Shown one piece after another: positions 34,562 to 42,477 of a stretch of 64,000 nucleotides of DNA. Each line of letters begins with the position of its first letter. The stretch's first letter is position 1. The notes beneath the pieces were generated by a model. That model was not told the origin of the DNA and searched no databases. It worked only from the letters and a program-made list of their open reading frames with translations. The stretch comes from an uncultured candidate division WPS-2 bacterium (GTDB lineage Bacteria > Vulcanimicrobiota > Vulcanimicrobiia > Vulcanimicrobiales > Vulcanimicrobiaceae): the NCBI GenBank assembly GCA_937927945.1, contig CALEYW010000088.1:1-64000 (forward strand), written 5' to 3'. The translations under genes and the position numbers were made by a program.

Positions 34562-35113
34562 TTAGCGCGTCGCGCGCCCGAGCCCAGGCAGAACGACCGC
34601 GTTCGGCAGCTCCGCGAGCGCGGCGCCCGGCACCCCGATCTTCGAGCGGCGCAAACCGCTGCCGATGACGACGCGGGCAGCAGCGACGACCGCTTCGTCG
34701 ACGAGGATCGGCCAGTCGGACGGGAGCCCGATCGGCGTGATCCCTCCGAATTCCATCGCCGAGGCTTCCGTCGCGGCGTCCATTGCGGCAAACGAGATCT
34801 TGCTCGCGCCGAGGTGCTTTTTCGCGAGGCCGTTCACGTCGGCGCGGGTCGTCGCGAGCACGACGCACGCGGCGTACCAGGCACGGCCGTCGCGGCGCGC
34901 GGCGAGGATCACGCAGTTCGCGGAGCGGTCGAGCCGCACGGCGTAGCGCTCGCAGAACGCAGTGGTATCCGCGAGCTGCGGATCGATCTCCGCGACGACG
35001 ATGTCGCCCGGCGGCGTGCGGCCATTCCATGCCGCGAGCGCCGCAGTGACGGACGGTGCGAGAAGATCCGGACGCTGCGCGGCCGGCTGGGCATCGAGGT
35101 TTCCGATGGTCAT
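34562..35113 (-). CDS. YbaK/prolyl-tRNA deacylase-like protein
   Basis: 183 residues with the YbaK/EbsC fold signs: AERYAVRLDRSANCVILAARRDG in the first half (shortened as ERYAVRLDRSANCV), KKHLGASKISFA, FGGITPIGLPSDWPILVD and a C-terminal GSGLRRSKIGVPGAALAEL. Members remove wrongly attached amino acids from tRNA. The exact tRNA substrate cannot be assigned. I start at ATG 35113 (MTIGNLDAQ); the open frame extends further upstream without support. It is convergent with the preceding globin-fusion gene, four bases apart. Confidence 0.8.
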   Translation of the reverse strand: MTIGNLDAQPAAQRPDLLAPSVTAALAAWNGRTPPGDIVVAEIDPQLADTTAFCERYAVRLDRSANCVILAARRDGRAWYAACVVLATTRADVNGLAKKHLGASKISFAAMDAATEASAMEFGGITPIGLPSDWPILVDEAVVAAARVVIGSGLRRSKIGVPGAALAELPNAVVLPGLGRATR

Positions 35114-35146
35114 CGGCGGGACCGTTCCAGACGGTGATGCGCCGAT

Positions 35147-35188
35147 CCGTGCGTTAGAACCAGCTCCGAAGGTCCGTCCGTTAGTACC
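35147..35188 (+). promoter_or_regulatory. Direct repeats before the Doc toxin-antitoxin pair
   Basis: CCGTGCGTTAGAACC (35147-35161) and CCGTCCGTTAGTACC (35174-35188) match at 13 of 15 positions with starts 27 bases apart, ending 20 bases before the antitoxin ATG. AbrB-type antitoxins usually repress their own promoter, so these are candidate operators. Confidence 0.4.
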
Positions 35189-35207
35189 GTTGTAATGACG
35201 TAAGCCT

Positions 35208-35432
35208 ATGACTGCTCTGAAGTTGACCCGGGTTGGAAACTCGGTCGGCGTGGTGCTTCCCAAAGAGACCCTTGCCCGGCTCAAACTGGACGCCGGTGAT
35301 ACCGTGTACCTGACTGATTCACCGGACGGATTCCGCCTCACCCCGCACGACCCGAATTTCGCGCAACAATTCGACGTCGCTGAGCGAATCATGAAGCGTC
35401 GCCGCGCCGTCCTCCGTGAGCTCGCCAAGTAG
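35208..35432 (+). CDS. AbrB/MazE-type antitoxin
   Basis: 74 residues. The N-terminal half is a swapped-hairpin AbrB domain: LKLTRVGNSVGVVLPKETLARL, then LDAGDTVYL. The C-terminal tail (DVAERIMKRRRAVLRELAK) is the likely toxin-neutralising segment. Overlaps the toxin start by 17 bases, the usual tight coupling for such pairs. Base composition appears lower in GC than the neighbours. Confidence 0.85.
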   Translation: MTALKLTRVGNSVGVVLPKETLARLKLDAGDTVYLTDSPDGFRLTPHDPNFAQQFDVAERIMKRRRAVLRELAK

Positions 35433-35823
35433 CCGTATTTGGATCGCGCTCGCGACGGTTCTCGCGATCCACGAAGAGGTCGTCGCCGAACACGGCGGGA
35501 GCACCGGAATCCGGGAGCGCGGGCTTCTCGAGTCCGCGTTAGCGCGGCCGATCAACGCCGCACAGTTTGGGGAGCCGGCACCCGATGTGCCCGAATTGGC
35601 TGGGCTGTATGCCATCGCGATCACGCGCGATCATCCGTTTGTCGACGGAAACAAGCGCGTCGCGTATGTTTTGCTTGAGACATTTCTGGAACTCAATGGG
35701 TACACGCTGCCCATCGACGATCCCGAGGCGATCACGATGATGTGGTCGCTCGCCGGGGGCGATGAGACCGACGCAACGTTCGTTGCGTGGATGCGCCAGA
35801 ACGCTGTCTCGCGGCCGGACTAA
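35416..35823 (+). CDS. Doc-type toxin (Fic/Doc family)
   Basis: 135 residues. The Fic-fold motif HPFVDGNKR is at residues 73-81; the Lys in GNKR instead of the Gly of AMP-transferring Fic proteins is the Doc form, which phosphorylates elongation factor Tu in the known example. The N-terminal GIRERGLLESALARP is also characteristic. Start GTG 35416 lies inside the antitoxin gene. Forms a complete two-gene toxin-antitoxin module. Confidence 0.88.
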   Translation: MSSPSSRIWIALATVLAIHEEVVAEHGGSTGIRERGLLESALARPINAAQFGEPAPDVPELAGLYAIAITRDHPFVDGNKRVAYVLLETFLELNGYTLPIDDPEAITMMWSLAGGDETDATFVAWMRQNAVSRPD

Positions 35824-35868
35824 TACAGCGAGCGGCCGTCCGAAAGATCGAAGACGGCCGGTCTTCGA

Positions 35869-36252
35869 CTAGTCAGCCGCGCTGCTCGCGTCAGGCGTTT
35901 CCTTCTGTTCGGCCTTGCGAAAGAGCGGCTTGTAGAACGGAACTTCGCGCTCGAGAGCGTCTTCGAGGGCGCCGACGTCTGGACCCCAGAGATTGCGCCA
36001 CAACGTCACATAATCGACACGTGCGTATTGGTGCCTAATGATGTTGCCCGCATCACCGAAGCGCCGCCAATTCACGTCGACGTTGCGCGCGGCGATCTCG
36101 ACGCCATTGTCATTCTTCGCAAACCACAACGCGGCTTCGCAAAGCTCCTCGACAAGGCGCGTGACTGCAAGCTGCGTCTTATAGTCCTCAACGAATGCTT
36201 GCAGGTCCATGCCTTCGATGAAGGAGTGGATCGTCGTTAGACGCTCCACCAT
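35869..36252 (-). CDS. HepT-like protein (DUF86 / HEPN family)
   Basis: 127 helical residues. LVEELCEAALWFA and FGDAGNIIRHQYARVDYVTLWRNL match HepT toxins, HEPN-fold RNases that are AMPylated by their MntA partners. The family motif is R-x4-H-x-Y. Here HQY is kept but the Arg five residues before His is Gly (GNIIRHQY), so activity may be lost or moved to the adjacent Arg. It lies 40 bases downstream of the mntA-like gene on the same strand. Confidence 0.75.
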   Translation of the reverse strand: MVERLTTIHSFIEGMDLQAFVEDYKTQLAVTRLVEELCEAALWFAKNDNGVEIAARNVDVNWRRFGDAGNIIRHQYARVDYVTLWRNLWGPDVGALEDALEREVPFYKPLFRKAEQKETPDASSAAD

Positions 36253-36292
36253 GTCTTGAAGGCGCTACGTCGCGCTATTGGGGTCGTACGGA

Positions 36293-36604
36293 CTAGAAGA
36301 CACGCAAGGCCTCGGCCAAGATGGGCGCGTCCGGCGTGAATTGGTCCTCGAGTTGCACGTCGACCTCGAGACCCAAATCCTCCTCGAGTATCGTCTTCGC
36401 CTCTGCCATCACGAAGTAGCTGCTTTCCCCGTCGCGGAAGTGGACGATCACGTCGACGTCGCTATCGGGCCGCGCGGTCCCGTTGACGCGGGAACCGGTG
36501 AGCGCAAGTCGGTCGATTCCCAGGGCGCGCAGCTTCGGCTCACGCCGCGCGATGAGGGCGAGGAGGTTCGAATCGAACACGTTCGTGCGAGGTTCCCGGG
36601 CCAT
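36293..36604 (-). CDS. MntA-like nucleotidyltransferase antitoxin
   Basis: 103 residues of the minimal nucleotidyltransferase fold. The signature GSRVNGTARPDSDVDVIV (about residues 37-54) holds the GS and paired Asp residues needed for metal and nucleotide binding. Partners of this kind add AMP to HepT to silence it. Precedes the HepT-like gene with 40 bases between. An extended -10-like TGGTAGAAT lies immediately before the AGAGG ribosome binding site, hinting at a very short leader. Confidence 0.85.
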   Translation of the reverse strand: MAREPRTNVFDSNLLALIARREPKLRALGIDRLALTGSRVNGTARPDSDVDVIVHFRDGESSYFVMAEAKTILEEDLGLEVDVQLEDQFTPDAPILAEALRVF

Positions 36605-36728
36605 GGTGCCTCTATTCTACCATCGGCTTGTCCAGCGGTGGCATGGGCGCGGAGACCGGGCTCCCAAAAGTCGGGGAGAGCCGCTTTCCTCGTCGATCGT
36701 TTGTTGATTCGACTTCTGCCGGCATGGA

Positions 36729-37472
36729 CTAATACGTCGAACGGCCGCCGGAGAGATCGAAGACGGCGGCGGTGGTGAACGAGCACTCTTCGCTCGCGAG
36801 CCAGGCGATGAGCGCGGCGATCTCGTCCGGGGTGCCGAAGCGGTTCATCGGGATCTTCGACTTCATGTAGGCGATGTGCGTGTCGGTCATCTGCGCGAAC
36901 ATCGGCGTCTCGACCGCGGCGGGCGTCACGCAGTTCACTCGGACGCCCGTCGTCGCGAGTTCCTTGCCGAGCGATTTCGTGAGCGCGATGACGCCGGCTT
37001 TCGAGGCGCTGTAGGCGCTGGCGTTCGGGTTGCCTTCCTTGCCGGCGACCGAGGCGATGTTGACGATGCGGCCGTAGTCCGCGGCACGCATCGGCTCGGC
37101 GAGCGCGCGACACGTATGGAACGTGCCGGTGAGGTTCACGTCGAGCACGTCGCGCCAGCCCTCGAGCGGGTATTCCCACGTCAGCACGTTGGGTCCGGTG
37201 ATTCCCGCGCTGTTGACGAGAATGTCGATCCGTCCGAGTTCCGCCAGCGTCGCATCGCGGGCACGCTCGACGCTCGTATAGTCCCGCACGTCGACGAGGG
37301 CGGTGTGGCTCGCTCCGATCTCCGGTTTCGCGCGTTCGAGGCTCGGGGCGCTCACATCCCACAAACTGACGGCGGCGCCGGATTCGACGAAGCGCCGGGC
37401 GATCGCGAGGCCGATCCCCGAGGCCCCACCCGTGATCACCGCGACGCGGTCGTGCAGATCGATGCGATTCAT
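36729..37472 (-). CDS. Short-chain dehydrogenase/reductase
   Basis: 247-residue classical SDR. Cofactor motif TGGASGIG at 14-21, NSAG at 87-90, and the catalytic Ser141, Tyr154 and Lys158 (YSASK). Asp39 after the second strand suggests NAD rather than NADP. Sugar or sugar-lactone dehydrogenases are common in this family. It is divergent from a dehydratase of the arabinonate type with only 68 bases between the starts, so the two may act in the same oxidative sugar pathway. Substrate is not proven. Confidence 0.88.
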   Translation of the reverse strand: MNRIDLHDRVAVITGGASGIGLAIARRFVESGAAVSLWDVSAPSLERAKPEIGASHTALVDVRDYTSVERARDATLAELGRIDILVNSAGITGPNVLTWEYPLEGWRDVLDVNLTGTFHTCRALAEPMRAADYGRIVNIASVAGKEGNPNASAYSASKAGVIALTKSLGKELATTGVRVNCVTPAAVETPMFAQMTDTHIAYMKSKIPMNRFGTPDEIAALIAWLASEECSFTTAAVFDLSGGRSTY

Positions 37473-37540
37473 GCCCAGGACTTCCCGGCGTGGGCGAAGA
37501 TTCTTTCGAGCGGACGCGTTGTGCTCTGGAGGGTAGGATC

Positions 37541-39271
37541 TTGGCTGAATCGGTGACCAACGGGAAGTTGCGCAGCGCCGAGTGGTTTGGGAAGCAAGAC
37601 CGCGACGGGTTCATCCACCGCAGCTGGATGCGAGCCGAAGGCTTCGCGCCCGACGTGTTCGACGGCCGGCCGGTGATCGGCATCTGCAACTCCTGGTCGG
37701 AGCTCACATCGTGCAACGTGCATCTGCGGCGGGTCGCCGAATCGGTGAAGCGCGGCGTGTGGGAGGCCGGTGGGTTTCCGCTCGAGTTTCCCACCATTTC
37801 GCTCGGCGAGACGTACATGCGTCCGACGACGATGCTCTTTCGCAACCTGATGAGCATGGACGTCGAGGAGTCGATTCGCGCCAACCCGATCGACGGCGTC
37901 ATCCTGCTGAGCGGCTGCGACAAGACGACGCCGGCGCAGCTGATGGGCGCGGCCAGCGTCGACCTGCCGGCGCTCATGATCACCGGCGGCCCGATGCTCA
38001 ACGGCAAGTATCGCGGCGACGACATCGGTTCGGGGACGATGGTGTGGAAGTTCTCCGAAGAGGTGCGCGCCGGAAAGATGACCTGGCCGGACTTCTTCGA
38101 GGCCGAAGCGGGTCAGTCGCGCAGCAACGGCCACTGCATGACGATGGGCACCGCGTCGACGATGGCGAGCATGGCCGAAGCGCTCGGGATCGCGCCGACC
38201 GGCAACGCGGCGATCCCCGCCGTCGACTCGCGCCGCTACGCCTTGGCGCAGATGTCGGGCCGGCGCATCGTCGAGATGGTGCGCGAGGATCTGCGCATGT
38301 CGAAGATCCTCACTCGCGAGGCATTCGAAAATGCGATCCGGGTCAACGCGGCGATCGGCGGCTCGACGAATGCGGTGGTGCATCTCCTCGCCATCGCCGG
38401 ACGCATCGGCGTCGAGCTGGACCTGGACGACTTCGATCGGCTCGCACACGACCTCCCGCTGCTGGTCGATCTCCAGCCGTCGGGCCGCTTCTTGATGGAG
38501 GATTTCTATTACGCCGGCGGCGTCCCGGCAGTGGTGCGCGAACTCGGCGAGCGGATCCATCGCGACGCGCTGACCGTGAGCGGCAAAACGATGGGCGAAG
38601 CGACCGCCGATGCGCCGTGCTGGAATCGCGAGGTCATCCGTTCGTTCGATCAGCCGCTCAAAGAGCACGCCGGCATCGCCGTGCTGCGCGGCAACCTGGC
38701 GCCCAACGGCGCGGTGATCAAACCGTCGGCCGCGACGCCGGCGCTGCTGCAGCACGAGGGGCGCGCCGTCGTCTTCGAGAGCATCGAAGACTTCAAGGCG
38801 CGAATCGACGACCCCGACCTGGACGTCGACGCATCGTGCGTTCTCGTGCTCAAGGGCGCCGGGCCGCGGGGCTATCCCGGGATGCCGGAGACCGGCAACC
38901 TGCCGTTGCCGCCGAAGCTGCTCGCGCAAGGGATCACCGACATGGTGCGCATCTCCGATGCGCGGATGAGCGGCACGGCGTACGGAACGGTCGTTCTGCA
39001 CACGTCTCCCGAGGCCGCGGCCGGCGGGCCGCTCGCGTTGGTGCAGAACGGCGATTCGATCCGCCTGGACCTGGCGAACCGAGGTTTGCACCTGCTTGTC
39101 GACGATGCGGAGTTGGGGCGGCGGCGTGCCGCCTGGCGGCCGGAGCCGCCCGCATTCGCGCGCGGTTACGCACGACTCTACACCGAGCACGTGCTGGGCG
39201 CCGAGCGCGGCGCCGATTTCGACTTCCTGGTCGGCGGCAGCGGGTCGGCGGTCGCCCGGGAAATGCATTAA
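37541..39271 (+). CDS. IlvD/Edd-family sugar-acid dehydratase (arabinonate type)
   Basis: 576 residues. Removes water from sugar acids or dihydroxy acids using a [2Fe-2S] cluster. Three cysteines, Cys58 (ELTSCNVHL), Cys126 (LSGCDKTTPAQ) and Cys199 (SNGHCMTMGTAS), fall where the pentonate dehydratase subgroup has its cluster ligands. ITGGPMLNGK and MPETGNLPLP also fit that subgroup better than dihydroxy-acid dehydratase. Start TTG 37541 has GGAGGG (37528-37533) at good distance; the frame stays open to 37490 but without a ribosome binding site. Neighbours are an SDR enzyme and a sugar ABC transporter. Confidence 0.85.
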   Translation: MAESVTNGKLRSAEWFGKQDRDGFIHRSWMRAEGFAPDVFDGRPVIGICNSWSELTSCNVHLRRVAESVKRGVWEAGGFPLEFPTISLGETYMRPTTMLFRNLMSMDVEESIRANPIDGVILLSGCDKTTPAQLMGAASVDLPALMITGGPMLNGKYRGDDIGSGTMVWKFSEEVRAGKMTWPDFFEAEAGQSRSNGHCMTMGTASTMASMAEALGIAPTGNAAIPAVDSRRYALAQMSGRRIVEMVREDLRMSKILTREAFENAIRVNAAIGGSTNAVVHLLAIAGRIGVELDLDDFDRLAHDLPLLVDLQPSGRFLMEDFYYAGGVPAVVRELGERIHRDALTVSGKTMGEATADAPCWNREVIRSFDQPLKEHAGIAVLRGNLAPNGAVIKPSAATPALLQHEGRAVVFESIEDFKARIDDPDLDVDASCVLVLKGAGPRGYPGMPETGNLPLPPKLLAQGITDMVRISDARMSGTAYGTVVLHTSPEAAAGGPLALVQNGDSIRLDLANRGLHLLVDDAELGRRRAAWRPEPPAFARGYARLYTEHVLGAERGADFDFLVGGSGSAVAREMH

Positions 39272-39348
39272 AGCGGAAGAACTTGCAGGGATCGGAACGT
39301 CTCGACGGACATTTTTTCCACAGCGCGCCCGCACTTGAGAGGACGTTT

Positions 39349-40668
39349 ATGAAGCATCTGGATCGCCGCGAGTTTCTTGCAACCTCCGCAGCCGGCATCG
39401 GTGCCGCGGCGCTGACGGGGGCGTTCCCGTCGCTCGCATCCGCCGCCGATGCGTCGCCCTTCAAGCCGGAGAAGGACGCGAAGCTCGAGCTGCTGCGATG
39501 GTCCGGCTTCGTCAAGGCCGACGATACCATCTGGGCGGAAAACACCAAGAAATTCACCGCCGCCACCGGGGTCCCGGTGCAGATCCAGTCGCTGAACTGG
39601 CCCGACGTGACGCCGAAGGCCGCGCTCGCCGCGCAGGTCGGCTCCGGCCCCGACATCGTCATGGGCTGGAACGACGACCCGTTCGTGTATCCGGACAAGC
39701 TGGTCGACATGACCGACGTCGTCGAGAACCTGGGCAAGGCACACGGCGGCTGGTACGACAACGCGCGGTCGTATTGCTTTGACCAGGACGTGAAGCGCTG
39801 GGTCGCTCTTCCCGTCGGCGTAACGGGCAACGCGCTCAACTATCGCAAGAGCTGGGCCCGGGAAGCCGGTTTCAACGAGTTCCCGAAGGATCTCGACGGC
39901 ATGCTCAAGATGGCCCGCGGAATGAAGAAAAACGGCCATCCGACGGGATTCGCGCTCGGCCACGCGGTCGGCGACGCGAACAGCTGGACCCACTGGATCC
40001 TGTGGGCGTTCGGCGGGAAGCAGGCCAATCCGGACAACTCGATCGCGATCAACTCCCCGGAGACGAACGGCGCGCTGCAGTACGGGAAGGCGCTGTACGA
40101 AACGATGATCGACGGCGTCTCGGGCTGGACCGACGCAAGCAACAATCAGGCGTTCCTTGCCGGCAAGATCGGCCTGACGATGAACGGGATCAGCATCTGG
40201 TACGTCGCGAAAGAGCAGTTCCCGGCGATCTTCCCCGACTGCGCGAACGCGATTCCGCCGTACGGTCCGGTCAAGACGCACACGATCGCGAACAACTTCA
40301 CCTCGGCGTACGTCTTCAAGTACAGCAAGTATCCGAACGCGGCGAAGGACTACCTGCGGTTCATGCTCGACCAGGCGCAGGCCGGCCCGTGGGTGACCGG
40401 GATGCTGGGGTACGTGACGCCCGCGCTCAAGGGCTACGCCGACCTGCCGATCTGGACGCAGGACCCGAACATCACGCCGTATCGCGACGTGATGCAAGGC
40501 GCGAAGTACGACGGCTACAACGGCAAGCCCGGCAAGGCCGCAGCGCAGGCGCTCGATGAGTTCGTCCTCGTCGACATGTTCGCTGACGTGTGCGTCAACA
40601 ACATGGCCCCCAAAGACGCGATGCGCAAAGCCGAAACCCGGCTGAACACGATCTACAAGCGCGCTTGA
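39349..40668 (+). CDS. Sugar ABC transporter substrate-binding protein (Tat-exported)
   Basis: 439 residues. The N-terminus LDRREFLATSAAGIGAAALTG is a twin-arginine signal, so the protein is folded before export. The body (ELLRWSGFVKADDTIWAE; GPDIVMGWNDDPFVYPD; FLAGKIGLTMNGISIW) matches family 1 sugar-binding proteins. It feeds two permeases encoded directly downstream: the stop overlaps the first permease start by TTGA. 77 bases separate it from the dehydratase gene. Confidence 0.9.
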   Translation: MKHLDRREFLATSAAGIGAAALTGAFPSLASAADASPFKPEKDAKLELLRWSGFVKADDTIWAENTKKFTAATGVPVQIQSLNWPDVTPKAALAAQVGSGPDIVMGWNDDPFVYPDKLVDMTDVVENLGKAHGGWYDNARSYCFDQDVKRWVALPVGVTGNALNYRKSWAREAGFNEFPKDLDGMLKMARGMKKNGHPTGFALGHAVGDANSWTHWILWAFGGKQANPDNSIAINSPETNGALQYGKALYETMIDGVSGWTDASNNQAFLAGKIGLTMNGISIWYVAKEQFPAIFPDCANAIPPYGPVKTHTIANNFTSAYVFKYSKYPNAAKDYLRFMLDQAQAGPWVTGMLGYVTPALKGYADLPIWTQDPNITPYRDVMQGAKYDGYNGKPGKAAAQALDEFVLVDMFADVCVNNMAPKDAMRKAETRLNTIYKRA

Positions 40669-41555
40669 TCTCACGCTCCTCACTGATCTCGCGGCTCGAT
40701 TCGCCGCGGGTGTTGGGCTACTTGCTCATCGCACCCGCGGCGATCATTCTGCTCGGCCTGCTGGCGTATCCGTTGGTTCTCGGCGTGTGGCTGAGCCTCA
40801 CCAGCGCGACGCTCGGCAAGGCCGGCGAGTTCGTCGGACTGCAGAACTACGCGACGATCCTCGCCGACCCGATCTTCCGCGGCGCCGCCGCGTACTCGGT
40901 CTTCTACACGGTGTGCTCGGAAGTCGGGAAACTGGTCCTCGGTCTCGCCCTCGCGCTGGTGCTGAACCAACAGTTCCGCGGCTACCGTGCCGCGCGCGCG
41001 CTGATGCTGCTGCCGTGGGTCGCGCCGACGGTGCTCTCTGCGCTCGCCTGGCTGTGGCTGCTCGACCCGCAGTTCAGCGCGCTGAGCTGGCTCCTGGTGC
41101 AGCTGCATCTCGTGCACAGCAACGTCGATTTTCTCGGCCATCCGTGGCCGGCGCGCTTTTCGCTGATCGTCGTGAACATCTGGCGGGGGCTGCCGTATTT
41201 CGCGATCGGTTATCTGGCCGGACTGCAGTCCATCTCCAAGGACTTGTATGAAGCGGCCGCGATCGACGGCGCCGACGGCTGGCAGGCGTTCCGCCGCATC
41301 ACGTGGCCGCTGCTCGCCCCGATCACGACGATCCTCGTCGCGTTCTCGTCGATCTTCACGCTGACCGACTTTCAGCTGATCTGGACGATCACGCGCGGCG
41401 GCCCGACCGATGCGACCCAGGTCTTCACCACGCTGGCGTACCAGCGGGCGATCAGCGGCGGCCAGCTCGGCGAAGGCGCCGCGATCGCGATCTCGCCGAT
41501 CGTGTTCATGGTCGTCCTCGCGTTCTTCGTCGTCCGCTCGGTGCGGGAGAAGTAG
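40665..41555 (+). CDS. Sugar ABC transporter permease (MalF/UgpA type)
   Basis: 296 residues with about six membrane segments. The conserved cytoplasmic loop that docks to the ATPase is clear: EAAAIDGADGWQAFRRITWPLL (spread over residues 190-211). Start TTG 40665 overlaps the binding-protein stop; a ribosome binding site is lacking, which fits coupled translation. It is followed by a second permease two bases later. Confidence 0.9.
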   Translation: MISRSSLISRLDSPRVLGYLLIAPAAIILLGLLAYPLVLGVWLSLTSATLGKAGEFVGLQNYATILADPIFRGAAAYSVFYTVCSEVGKLVLGLALALVLNQQFRGYRAARALMLLPWVAPTVLSALAWLWLLDPQFSALSWLLVQLHLVHSNVDFLGHPWPARFSLIVVNIWRGLPYFAIGYLAGLQSISKDLYEAAAIDGADGWQAFRRITWPLLAPITTILVAFSSIFTLTDFQLIWTITRGGPTDATQVFTTLAYQRAISGGQLGEGAAIAISPIVFMVVLAFFVVRSVREK

Positions 41556-41557
41556 CG

Positions 41558-42379
41558 ATGCGGCTGCGCGGCTTGCGCATCTACGGCCCCCTGACGCTGT
41601 ACGGCATCTTTCTCTTGCTGCCGTTCTACTGGATGCTGCTGACCACGTTCAAGTCGCGCGAAGAGCTGCTGAACACGGCCAACCCGTTCTGGATCTATCA
41701 CTTCACGTTCAGCCACGTCATCGAGCTGCTGACGCAGACCGCGTACCTGCAGTGGTTCGCCAACACGCTGTTCGTCTCGGTCGCGTCGACCGTGGTGAGC
41801 GTCTTCATCTCGTACATCACGGCGTACGCGATCATCCGGCTTCGGTTTCCCGGCTCCGAAGTCGTCAGCACGGTGATCTTTCTCGCCTACATCGTCCCGC
41901 CGGCGATCCTGTTCATCCCGCTCGCGACGATCATCATCCAGCTGCACTGGTTCGACAAGCTGTGGGCCCTCGTCCCGATCTACGCGACGTTCCTGGTGCC
42001 GTTCTGCACCTGGCTGCTGATCGGGTTCCTCAAGAACATCCCGCGCGAACTGGAAGAAGCCGCGCGGGTCGACGGCGCCAGCAACCTCGCGATCCTGTGG
42101 CGGATCATCTTCCCGATCGCGGTCCCCGGCCTGATCTCGGCGGCGATCTTCTCGTTCACCCTGTCGTGGAACGAGTATCTCTACGCGCTCGTCTACATGT
42201 CGTCTTCGGGCAACAAGACCGTCTCGGTCGGCATGACGACGGAACTGATCCGCGGCGACGTCTTCCAGTGGGGCCAGCTGATGGCGGGCGCTCTGATCGG
42301 CGTTCTCCCCGCGATCCTCGTCTATTTCTTCTTCGTCGAATACTACGTCGCCGGGCTGTCGGGTTCGGTCAAGGAGTAG
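41558..42379 (+). CDS. Sugar ABC transporter permease (MalG/UgpE type)
   Basis: 273 residues, six membrane segments, with the EAA loop EEAARVDGASNLAILWRIIFP and the C-terminal AILVYFFFVEYYVAGLSGSVKE typical of the MalG side. Pairs with the preceding MalF-type permease. The matching ATPase is probably the minus-strand gene at 45714-46799, beyond the TonB-dependent receptor. Confidence 0.91.
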   Translation: MRLRGLRIYGPLTLYGIFLLLPFYWMLLTTFKSREELLNTANPFWIYHFTFSHVIELLTQTAYLQWFANTLFVSVASTVVSVFISYITAYAIIRLRFPGSEVVSTVIFLAYIVPPAILFIPLATIIIQLHWFDKLWALVPIYATFLVPFCTWLLIGFLKNIPRELEEAARVDGASNLAILWRIIFPIAVPGLISAAIFSFTLSWNEYLYALVYMSSSGNKTVSVGMTTELIRGDVFQWGQLMAGALIGVLPAILVYFFFVEYYVAGLSGSVKE

Positions 42380-42477
42380 ACCCGCAGGCGCACACCCTCC
42401 AAACGTTAAGAGGAGATTACGAAGCACGCTGCGGACCTAAAAGGGGCGGGTGGCACTTATCGCTTTTGGAGGATGCT

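Noticed and set aside
34562..35428. 288-codon version of the YbaK gene
   Set aside because: The extra N-terminus crosses the direct repeats and the toxin-antitoxin genes on the other strand and does not look like the family.
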